Shown here: piece by piece, positions 10,090-20,356 of the stretch
How the letters are laid out: the number at the start of each line of letters is the position of its first letter
How positions within the stretch are numbered: position 1 is the first letter of the stretch
Source: Cristatella mucedo
Taxonomy: Eukaryota; Bryozoa; Phylactolaemata; Cristatellidae
Length of the DNA: 64,000 bases
Reading direction: 5' to 3'
Assembly: GCA_009760855.2 (NCBI GenBank)
Contig: WPIO01000074.1
Span: forward strand, 1,685,001-1,749,000
The notes under the pieces: model-generated
Seen by the model: only the letters and a program-made list of their open reading frames with translations
What the model was told of the DNA's origin: nothing
Databases searched by the model: none
Program-made: the position numbers and the translations under genes

Positions 10090-12600
10090 GAGAAGCAGTG
10101 CTGCCTTAATGCTGCCTTCTCCACGTGTGGGATGCCGATGTTGGCCAGGCTAGCTTAACTTTTGGCCAACAGCCGCCAAGATCGCTGGCCGCGAAGGGCC
10201 CCAGCACTGCCAACCGGTAGCCGGCGATCAGGAAAGATCGGGCAAAAACTGCACATCTAGCGGTCTTGTTCCTGGCCGCCATAGTCAGAGCGTCATCACC
10301 GCTGTCTAACGGCACCGTCATATCCTCAATTACCAAAGCAGTGCCCTTGTGGTTGACCAGGTCCGGCTTGAGAGCCAGACCACCAGCGAGAAAGAGGGCG
10401 CGCCTGCCGACATGCAGTTGAGCTCGGTAGCCGGAAGAGCTCCGATGAGGTGGCCCAGAACCAGGTTGTATCGGGTCGTAATTGCATGCATCATCGACCG
10501 GCAGTGGGTCAGCACCTGGTAAACGGACTATGCCTCCGTGCGGCATAGGCGGCGTCTGTTAACAGTTCCAGGGTATTACTGACTCCTGGCAGCCAAACTG
10601 GCAGCACTTCCGGGAGCGCTCGGTGCACGAACCGCCTAGCCCAGAACGACAGGACAAGACCCGTGGCCAGGAGGTGACTGTGGGTGGCGAATCTGTCCAT
10701 GGCCAGGCAGCGGCTGACCCTGCCCTGAGAAGGTTTGGCCGCCCACGCACGGACTTCCATGAGCCTGGCGAACTCTATCACCTTCGTGATAAACGCTCGG
10801 TGCACGACTCCGTGCTCAATGCCGTCGAGGTCGGTGGACGCAGCCATCACTTCAGGGCCGGCCTTAGGAGAGGCAATAGCAGTCATGCAGAAGAAGTAGG
10901 AGGCCAAGAAGCCACGCCAGTTGTTCTCCAGGACGCAGGCTTGTACTTGGGACAGCCATCGCCCGATTAACACTCGAGGCGACCGTGGAGCATGTGTAGG
11001 ATTCAGTGAAAGTGGTCCCGTAGGCAGAGGTACAGGTATCAGTAAGGTAGAGGGCGTACAGGTACAGGTATCAGTAAGGTAGAGGGCGTCGGCACCAGGC
11101 AGAGCAAGGGGTCTCAGATGGAATGGCACATGGAGCAATGCGAAAGAGTGCTACCAGCGATGATGTAGGACGTAAGGGCGTGCGTCTCGAGTCAAGCTAG
11201 ATGCCAAGGGAGGAGGAAGTTCTTCCACCGATGAGGTGCGGTAAGTGTGGCAAAGATGTATGCAGAGTACCACCGCCAATGAACGGACAAGCGGGCAGAG
11301 CCGGAATCGTACGAGGCATGTGGAGTTGCGTTTACGAGCAATGTGAGAGGATAAGGAGTGCAGATGGGAGAAGCATTGGTGGCATGATGGACAAATAGTA
11401 GGGGGGTAAAGGTCAGGCCTAAGGGCATACCAAGGTGGTGGGCGCCGGGGACGTCCTTACAGGGTCAGAAGCAGACATGATTATGGTCTGGATTGCTTAG
11501 CCCCGCCTGCCTTGGCCGTGGCAGACATCCTAGGGGCAACCACAGCCTTCTTAGCAGCAGCGACGGCCATATTGGCGGCGTAGCTGTTGCCCCTTGGCAT
11601 AAGGGATACAGAAGCTGGGTGGTGTTGCTTAGCCTCCGAGGCTGCCTCGGCCGCGGCAGGGGCTTCGATCTCTTCGGGCTCAGTAACAGAGGAGTGATCA
11701 CCAGAGGTTGGGAGGGACGCATCTGAACTCAAAGAGGACATGGCAATAGTGAGCGCACGCTCCGAACTGGGTGAGACGAGACAGGATGGGAGGAAGAACA
11801 GGCCAGCTCCCATGTCTCGCATAGTGAGAGCGGACTCGAAGAGGAAAACAATGATGGTGGAAAGCTGACAATACTGCCCATGCCCTCACCAAAAGAGGAG
11901 TTAAAGTACAGCACAGAGCCACTACCGAAGGCATCGTTGACATACTTCCCATGCGAAGAGCGACATAACTCAAGGCCTCCTGTCGGCCCTGTCGCGACAA
12001 GCGCTGGAGCCGTGGCTGGCATAAAATCACAGCTATCACCGGTGGAGCCTGGAGGCTGGGTAGGACTTGCGAAGCCTGGACGGGTGATAGCGATAGCGGA
12101 GCAGCCACCGCCAGAGAGAGTGGCAGCAATTCATCCAAGTGAGGAGGGGAAGCCTGGGCTTGGGGACTGGAAGCTGCGGCCAGCGCCTTGCCTCCCCGGT
12201 CTCTCGGGGCGGCATCGCAGTCTCGGGCAAAACGGCCTGGAGGGCAGCAGTTGGAACCCAGGCTGAGACAGCTTGCACGCCTTGCTGATGTGCGCCGTTG
12301 CATGACACCACCAGCAGACATGGTCTGAGCATTTCTCGTAAACATGCTCCGATGAGCTGCATCATTTGGTCGAGACCGGAGGCTGCGCCACATATCACAC
12401 CTCGCCGCCGATCGCGAGGACCGGCGGGATCGGTTTGTCCATCGTCATGGCAATGATGAGTCGATCGGAAGGCACCAGGTCGTAGAGACGAGGGGTCTCA
12501 ACCTCCGTCACTTTGCCAAACTTCTGGAGCACTCTGGACGCGAAATCAGCCGTGGTGTTTAAGTTGAGGTGGTCAACGACGACCAACACCTGTCGTAAAC
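10090..12600 (-). mobile_element. Decayed R2-like LINE with restriction-like endonuclease; internal deletion
   Basis: Read on the minus strand, the right end (12600 to about 11700) looks like a gag/N-terminal region: LQKFGKVTEVETPRLYDLVP, then a Cys-rich stretch resembling a zinc knuckle (NCCPPGRFARDC). The left end (about 10900-10106) is the C-terminal part of an RLE-type LINE: KPSQGRVSRCLAMDRFATHS, SFWARRFVHRALPEVLP, a His/Cys site (VLTHCRSMMHAITTRYN) and an endonuclease-like KPDLVNHKGTALVIEDMTVP, with the PD...D spacing of R2-like endonucleases. The polymerase catalytic motifs expected between them are missing and frames shift several times, so it is a deletion relic. It is more GC-rich than its surroundings. 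Family placement rests on remembered motif patterns. Confidence 0.7.
11030..11092. repeat. Short tandem duplication inside the R2-like LINE
   Basis: The segment ACAGGTATCAGTAAGGTAG plus GAGGGCGT occurs twice in tandem with almost no difference, in the region where the element's polymerase should have been. It may mark the deletion scar. Confidence 0.6.
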
Positions 12601-12713
12601 TCAGGTGACACGTAAACGTATGCCAGCCGCCTCGTTAACCACACACGACCTTGTCGCAGAAGAGTGAGGTAGGCATGCAAAACAGCTTGAGAAATACCCA
12701 CTCTTAATAGGGA

Positions 12714-12836
12714 GCCACGGCTAGCAATCTACACTGTATCATACACGGGTAAGCTTGGGTAGATTGCAAGAAAAGGCCACGGCTAGTAATCTGCACTCTA
12801 CCGTACAAGGGTAAGCATGTGTAGATTAAAAAAGTA
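12714..12836. repeat. 62-bp tandem duplication upstream of the R2-like LINE
   Basis: GCCACGGCTAG recurs at 12714 and 12776, and the following about 50 bp match with scattered substitutions. Each copy carries an inverted pair (AATCTRCAC ... GTAGATT). The location suggests 5' untranslated repeats of the element, or the target DNA. Confidence 0.6.
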
Positions 12837-12839
12837 GAA

Positions 12840-13595
12840 AAGGCCTAAGTTCACTGAGGCTACTGTAAAGCTGAGTAAAATAGGCGCGCTAATAGCCACT
12901 GAGAGATTAAGAATGAAAGTTTACTGCTACTGGCCGCCAGGTGAGATTATTATATCATCTCGTAGCATCCTAAGAGACCTTTATATAAATTCGGTCTCTG
13001 ACTGAGTTGCTCGAGTCCGCGATCTCGATCATTGTATGCAAGGACTATCTTATTTCCAGATCATATTGGCAGATGCTGGAAGCCGGCTCTTTGCTTTCAG
13101 CGCATGGAAAATAAAAGGCCGATCGCAGAAAACGTAAATATAAAAGGTAAATATATAAATAGACAGAGATTTCGAAGAAAAAATAAATTCAAAAGCATCT
13201 CGGTCGCAGGATGGTGCAATGCAAAAACATTTTGTACGCAGCAAATTTTAATAGAACCGTACAGTAAGTAAAAAGGAAAGTAAAAAGGCTGATGATGCAA
13301 GGTTCAGTGGAGAAATTTGACCTCGAGAAATTAGATTGCCAGTTGGAGACGTGATTGCCGAGATGGTAATGTTCTTGCTCTGAACAAATAGTGTCATGCA
13401 TTCGAATCTTAAAGAGGCAGATACTTTATTGCCGACTGCAAGCCGTGGTGATTGACGTGAAGGGTTATCCTTCGCAACACAAATGAGGCCGTTATATCAG
13501 CTAATATCGTTTGACCCGCTTGCAATTTTAGACATTACATAACAAAGAATTGAAGGAGAAAAAAATCCATATCTTCATTAATAAAGCTGACAACT
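12840..13595. other. AT-rich stretch without recognised features
   Basis: This intergenic stretch has short spurious open frames on both strands but no splice signals or repeat similarity that I recognise. Confidence 0.4.
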
Positions 13596-13599
13596 AGCT

Positions 13600-14525
13600 G
13601 TAGGCAAACTAAGTGCGATTTATAAATTGGAAAGGCTAACACTCAAAATTGATTCTGCCAGCATTTATAATGTTAAAACTGCACAGAATCTAGGTGTCAT
13701 GTTCAAAATAGAGCTTTCATTAGACGATCACATCAGCTCCACAGTCAAGTCTGCATGCTATCACCTACATAACATTGCTAAATTCAAGCTTGCCGAGACA
13801 GAGATACCACATCTAAATTGGTCCATGCATTTCTGACATCCCGTCTTGACTTCTGCCGCTTACTGCATGCTGGCCAATCGGCGTGTTCAATAAGGCACTT
13901 ACAGCTGGTGCAAAACTCCATAGCTAAGCTTGTCTGCCATGAGCTGCCTAGTTGCCACATCACGCCACCTCTCGCTGACCGGCACTGGCTCCCAGTCAAG
14001 CAAGGCATCAAATTCAAGATTTTTTTACTCACTTTTAGGTCCCTCCATTCTTTGGTGCCAGCCTACCTATCAGATGTACTCGCCACCAGGCTAAGCATAA
14101 TAAAACCGGCTTTACGGAATCCAACGTTTTACCTATACCTCGTACAAAACCTCAAATCATTTGGAGACCATGCCTTTAGCCCGTATGCTCCCAAAGCTTG
14201 CAACTCACTCCCCACTGGTGTTTGACATCGCTCAAATTCACGACATTTAAAAAGAAATAAAAAGCGCACCTATTTATCATGGCATTTAGCGGGTCCTTGC
14301 GATTCATCCTGTACGTATTGATACGAGATGAAGAAACTGTGCATGCTGCCACTAACCATACTTTCATGCTGACCCCCCTGTGCATGTCACCCCTAACTAT
14401 GTTATTGTCGTTGTTTATTAATCATGTAACCACTAACCATTCCATTGTGCTTCCTTTGCAACCAATGTAAAGCACTGTCATCTTAACATGATGACATTAA
14501 ATTTGGTTACCTATATTGTAGTAAA
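13600..14525 (+). mobile_element. LINE-B relic: C-terminal ORF2 and 3' tail
   Basis: Two broken frames give the usual end of an L2/CR1/Rex-type ORF2: NLGVMFKIELSLDDHISSTV, VHAFLTSRLDFCRLLHAG, DRHWLPVKQGIKFKIFLLTF, LRSLHSLVPAYLSDVL-like, then GDHAFSPYAPKACNSLP. The 3' tail follows from about 14330 (CACTAACCAT, TGCATGTCACCCCTAAC) to the GTAAAGC block at 14468. It is 5'-truncated and disabled by stops and frameshifts. Confidence 0.8.
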
Positions 14526-15155
14526 GAACTAAGGTCCAAATAAATGATCTTTTGAGGTCGGCCCTTAGCGATCTGATTCGTAGGACAAACACATTATTCA
14601 CGTTAAAGCAGCATCATCTTGCTCTCAAACGAAGACTAGGCAATGCTCCGCGTCCACATCGTTCTGCTATCCAGCACTAGGTCAACGGCTGACTTTTCGA
14701 CCTCAGTGTCATTCCAAGCCTCTCAATTCAATCTAGTCCATCACAGCAGGCTATCAAAACCTGAATAATATCTTCAGCTTAGATCCTTTGAAGGATGGCG
14801 CCAGTTTCATTGAAAATTTGCCAGCTCAATAATCTGCTTGCCTACAGAGATCGGAAAGCGACGCACTACTTCGTGCTTGCATTATTTGGCGTCCAAGACA
14901 ACGAGCGTAGTGATTGTATCTTGCACCGTTGCCGCCTCACAGCCAATTGGCTCTTGCAAGGTCACGTGAGTCAGTGTCAAGCTACTGATGCAATCGGCCG
15001 GCTGACTTGAGCCGTACCTGCGTTTCGTTCACTCACTCGCTGCCAGAAAGGACTACAAGTAGGTCATGCAGTATTTATTTAAATTGTTACAAGTTAATGT
15101 GTGTGACTCAAAGAGTGTTCGTTATGGAGGAGCATTTGCTGTTCTTCATTTTCAG
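14526..15155 (+). promoter_or_regulatory. Likely 5' regulatory region of the TPR gene
   Basis: Between the LINE-B relic and the TPR gene there is unique sequence. A palindromic CCAATTGG (14943-14950), a palindromic TCACGTGA E-box (14962-14969) and an overlapping TGAGTCA AP-1-type site (14967-14973) cluster about 190-210 bp before the first coding exon. A possible noncoding first exon could end at CAA|GTAGGT (15059), leaving a 97-bp intron before the acceptor at 15155. No TATA box was seen near by. Confidence 0.4.
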
Positions 15156-15227
15156 ATGGCGACGGGCACCTGCAATCTCGAGAGCTGCGACGGAGATGGA
15201 GGCGACCATGATATAACAGATCTGGCG
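15156..15227 (+). CDS. TPR gene exon 1 (first coding exon)
   Basis: The acceptor CATTTTCAG abuts the ATG directly. The exon encodes residues 1-24, acidic and Gly-rich, ending DHDITDLA. I chose the donor GCG|GTAATA (phase 0) because it joins exon 2 in frame and gives an N-terminus resembling UTX (LTAEEREALGGLDSRLFGF against ITDLACLRELRHRLSLF). The GTAATG donor 11 nt later breaks the frame. Confidence 0.55.
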
Positions 15228-18200
15228 GTAATAACCAGGTAATGCGATGTTTTTATAATTAAATGTGATGTTCATACGTGCTGGATAGATTAGAATTGTC
15301 TTTTATAGTCACTAATGCAGGATCAGTGTTGTCAACGTGGCCCGTCACAAGCTGGCCATGGGCGAAGCAATACGGTCCCTAGCCATTGTCTGAACGGGAA
15401 TCGCTGGCATGCGATATATTCAACATGGGTCATTCCGTATCGAAAAATTTAATATTTTTAACAGCAAGTGCGTAATCCCCTAGAGATTACCCAACATTAT
15501 GCGTATATTCGTATGTTGCTTAGAAAATGAGACATGTCGCTACTATTTGTGAGGACATTTTCGGGATGCGCGAATGGCAGGGAAAGCTCCCGTGAAACGA
15601 TCTGCGAGGCTTTGAGGCGTGTTAATGTTAGCGGAATGACCATGCAATCTGACACAGTTCTTCAAAAACTCTTCGGCTCAAGCCATCGTTATAGTGTGAA
15701 AGCCACCCAGAGAGATTCCTCGGGAGTCTTCCGGCTTGTTATCAAGCGGTATCCAGCTCAGCCCAGGGCACGGTCAGTGGCTGCAGAACTTAACGTGTAA
15801 AAATTACGGGGAACATTGCCCGAGCTTTCACGCTCGTCAACCAGGATTGCCAGCTTTGACCTTATTGTTGATGACAACCGCTTTCACAGAGAGCGCTCAC
15901 GTAACTAGCCTGCTTTACTAGGCCGTCTGACCAAGCCTATGTCTGAGGATGTGCTAACCCCTGAACCGAAGCCATTGCCGCTCGAGATGTTTTTTCTTTG
16001 GCGTTGTAGTCGCAACTTCTCGTTTCGCAATTCGATTCAGAAAGAGGTGATGGAAAAGGTAAGGATGCAATAGCCCTTCGCCTCCCCGAGCATTTTGTTA
16101 GGCTTCGGCTAGGGTCAGTTGTAAACCGAGAACTTTCGACGAAATGGCTACTCTGTCTGATATGTGGATATACTTCTTTGCAATGTGTGGATATACTTCT
16201 GTCAGATATGTGGACGAGATCAAGCGCCCAGTGACCTTTGCAGGGTGCGATGATCTCAGTTCGTTTTGGTGGCAGACTGATTGTAGTGATGTGACACCAT
16301 CTTGACCTTGTGGCCGTTTTGACCCTACTACTATCATTGGCAGATAGCTGTTTCCTGAAGAGTATTATGTGGGGCAAGCAAACTTGCTTTTGTCGTCTGT
16401 ATAATGGAATTACACCCAATGCCTTCTGATTATAATGCTTAGTATCATTTAATAGTTGTGACTGAATGTTTACGGTAGGCAATTTAGGTAACTAATCGAT
16501 GCCAGACATGACTACCAGGATTCTAGAAATGGTGTTTGTGGTGTTACTAAACGGAAATATGTGCATATTACTGCACGGAGGCAGAGACGGAATATATTTG
16601 AGAACTAAACTTCTAGACTAGCTAGCATCAGTTGCGAACGCATTCACGCAAGCACATGCAAAAATGCATGCACAAATACAGACGAATATGCTTAGGTCTA
16701 CAACCATAATTCATACAATAAAATTGTGCATGCCCCACCAAGGCTTACATTTTTATGCAATCCAGTCACTAGTGGAGGCCTATGTATATGTATACACGTG
16801 TGTATTTTTCAAACGCATATTCTATGGCTTGCACATGCAAGCTGTTAGTCATTTGCAGGACCGAGATTGCTCTGCTTGCTCATGTAAGGGATGATGGACT
16901 TCGGCCTCTTTCAGGCCGATCCAGAAAGAGAACGCCATTCAGTGACTTGGCCATGCAAAGGTCATACTACTATCGAACAGTGAAAGCTTAGATCCGGAAA
17001 AAATCGAACCCAATAGCGAAGGCAATGGCTCGATTGGCTCTTACTACATCCGTAGCGTGGAAGCTGGGAAGCTTGAGGCACCCACAGCATTGCTAGTGAC
17101 TGGCAATATAAGATCGCCCGCAGGGGCCCCCAATGTGGCCCTAAACCCTAGGCACCTTATTTTTTGAAACCTCTAGACGCTCGGATGTGTCAAAGATTTG
17201 TTTTTTGTTTGTATGTTAGCGACTCTTTGAGCAAAAAGCTGCCGTGAAGATTACTTAGTATATTATATTATTACGCATATTCTTCTTATTTGTGTTATTA
17301 TATTTTATTATTGCGCATATTCTTATTATTCCGCTGTTAAGTAATCCAGCACAACCTGAACGGCAATTAACAATCTGAGACATGTTAGGTGGTTCAGCCC
17401 TGGTGCTCCTTGTGGGTAGTTTATGCAAACCCTAAAAAAGGCACTATATTAGCAAGAAGCTGACGGCTACAGCTGGCTTCGAGGACAAGAAAACAGCTGA
17501 TCCTTAACGAACGTCAACACTGGATTGTGTATAGGTGGAGTGAAGCCGGATTAGTAGCTTACGTGAATCGGCAAAAAACTGGACATCGATACTTAGCTGC
17601 CTGCAACTGAAAAACTGGCTGGCACGGAATCAGCTACGGACCCGCAAGCTGCCTGCCACAGACACGGTGCACACCGGGGTCGATCGGCTGCTGCTCGGTT
17701 GTTGCTGGCACGCAGTATTTTAACCGCCCATGAGCTCGTTTGCATTTCTGCATGCTCGATGGCCATTCAATTTGCAGTGCCTTCGTGAGCTGAGGCACAG
17801 GCTGAGCCTCTTCGCCAGGTCCCATAGAGAGCCTCAGGCGGATCCTGGATGGTTGTTTCGGGAGATATCGAAGCTCGGTCATGCCCATCTGCTGCGTGGG
17901 GATTTCGTGGCCGGTGAGTGAGTGAATGCATGCATGCCCGCGCTTTCATTTCCGCTGAAGATCTCAAGAATTCTCCCAGGAAATTCAGTTCTCATTTGCT
18001 AAATGAGCTAGGATGGGTGCCGTTTGATGGAGGGATGCAGAGCAAAGTTCTTAGGCCAACCCGCAAGTCCAGCCACGGCTTGGCTCCTCCATACCTAGCT
18101 GAACGATTGCACCAGCTTGAGCCTCCTGGTGCCCTCACGTCATGAATAAAAAAAAGTTAACTGTTACATTTCCCAGCTTAAAGGCCGTTGGTGACAGAAG

Positions 18201-20317
18201 CTTAAGCTCCGAAGGTCCTAGACTGTGGCATTCGCTTCCACAATGCTTACGCTATGACAACTACTTTGCTGCTGCCGACTACGGCTCATCTTTTCCGAGA
18301 TCCTGAGCTCCTACTGCAATGCTACTCACTAATTTACCTGCTCTCCCGACGCTGCTCTGCTTCCTTCCCACTTTTATGTTATTTTGTGAGTTGAAATCTA
18401 TTGGCTGCCGACTGCGTGCCAAAAGCCGCATAGGCCGTGAGTGAGCTATACACAACTCTCCGGCAAATCACCCACGTAGACGTTGTGGCTAGTTGGAGCT
18501 CCAGAGGAGATGCATTACATTAGATTATTTTTTCTGTCTCGAGCAGTAGGTAATCTGCAGAAGCTGAAACTTCCAGCTCCCTGCACCGTTAGCAAGCGGT
18601 GCTTCCTTCATCGACACACTGTTTCGCAAGCTGAGGCGTCAGACTTTAGTTCACTGACTACAATGACCAAGGCGCTTGCTGCTGCAGCTAAGGCCGGCTA
18701 TAGTTGTGCAGGCATGTTGCATTTCATCTGTCGCTGCAGCATGCTGGCCGGCACTCGGTGCTGGAGGCCCGGATTGCATCCTGAATTGAGCTTTTTGTTT
18801 GCCTTGCAGCCTACGGGCTCTATGCAGCCGTAATTGCCAACGGGGACTCGGAGTCATCGGCGGATCCTGAATTTAAATACGGAATCGCCATCGTGGCCCA
18901 GTTCTTGCGACTGGCCAGCCGACAGTGGTAAGCAGACGCGCATGTAGAAAGCCTTGCCTCACCTTCACTCGTGGCTTCGGAGTGCTTTTGCACAGACGAG
19001 CCGCCGCCGCCATCGCTCACAGATGCTGCCGCTGCACGCTACATGGACAGCTGAGATGCGCCGCCGCCTCCTCAGCACGGTCACTGAACTGCCTTCATTT
19101 AACGGCTGCTGCAGCGTGTTGGGTTTGCAATGAGTGGAGCAATGTCTGCTGCAGCGTTCAAGCAACATTCCGAGCACAGCTAGAGTTGGACGGAATGAGC
19201 TTGAGTGGAGCATAGGAGCCGAGTTTCTTGACACTTGGTGCTTTTTATCCGGGTTAGCTGATCCTTTTGTAAAGTGCTTGAGTGGCTAGGAAGGGTCTAT
19301 CACTTTGCGAGAGCTGTGGTGTCTACGTTGTGGATTTCCCTGGCAGATTGTAAACATTTGTTATTTTTAGGCGGAGGTGCTATCCAAAGTCTGAACCCGT
19401 CACATTACACCAAACACCTTGCAGTTACTATCTTAAAACTATTCCAACTATCAGAGATCCTTAGTTACCCAATCTTGCAGTTGAGGGTGAGTCGAGTGAG
19501 GTCGACTGCAGTTGGTTGACATTGGGGTTAAGGCTGATTTTCAGAGGTTGAGTGCAGTTGCTGTTTGAGAGTTGATAGGTGCAAGTGAAAACTAAACTTC
19601 CATTCTGATACTAGGTCAAATTATTTAAGCGGCTTCTCACTAGCACGAACGCAGAGATATATAATCCATATAGATGTGGGAAAGAACAATTGGTCGTTTG
19701 AGGAGCTCTTGTTCCATCAGGGCTCTAGCCATGATTATGCTTTTGTAGCTAAACATGAATAGCTTTAGCATTTAATGATGTATACTTGACTTACTCTTTT
19801 TCTAGACCGGCAAAAGACTAAGCCGTTGAATTGAAATATTACCTTAAAGACTTGTTAGAAATAATCAACATGTGTGCATTTTCAGGGCTGCGGATCTTTT
19901 CACCACACTACTGAACCGTCAATGTCCGTGGAATGGTGAAACATATTTCTTCCTGGCTGAGATTATGAGCGAAGGTAGCCAAAAGGAGCTGAGCCTACTG
20001 GTGAGCCTGCCGCATGCATTGGGTGGCCGTGCCGTTTCTCGAGCAGAGCCGCAGCCGCCCGGGCAAGGCCGCTAAAAGGCCCGATGTACTCGAATGCATG
20101 CCGGTCTAACTAATCGCAGCTGTCCCTCTTGCAGCTCGAAAGTATCAATTTACCACAGCATTTAGTTAGTCCATGTGATTGATTCTTTTGTGGGCTTATG
20201 CTTGCTAACACTGGTCATGCTGCCACTGTCCCTGGCTCACCACTTACCATTTAATGCCTATTGTCATCGAGCATGTAACCGCTAATATATACATATATGT
20301 ATATATATATAAGCGGT

Positions 20318-20356
<39 letters not shown>

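Noticed and set aside
10623-10970. A 115-codon plus-strand frame
   Set aside because: It is the complement of the C-terminal part of the R2-like LINE, which has recognisable motifs on the minus strand.
17621-17690. An extra exon of the TPR gene encoding CLQLKNWLARNQLRTRKL
   Set aside because: The phase could fit exon 2 if the first exon ended at the GTAATG donor, but the donor needed here (ACG|GTGCAC) is poor. Direct joining of 15227 to 17778 gives a better UTX-like N-terminus.
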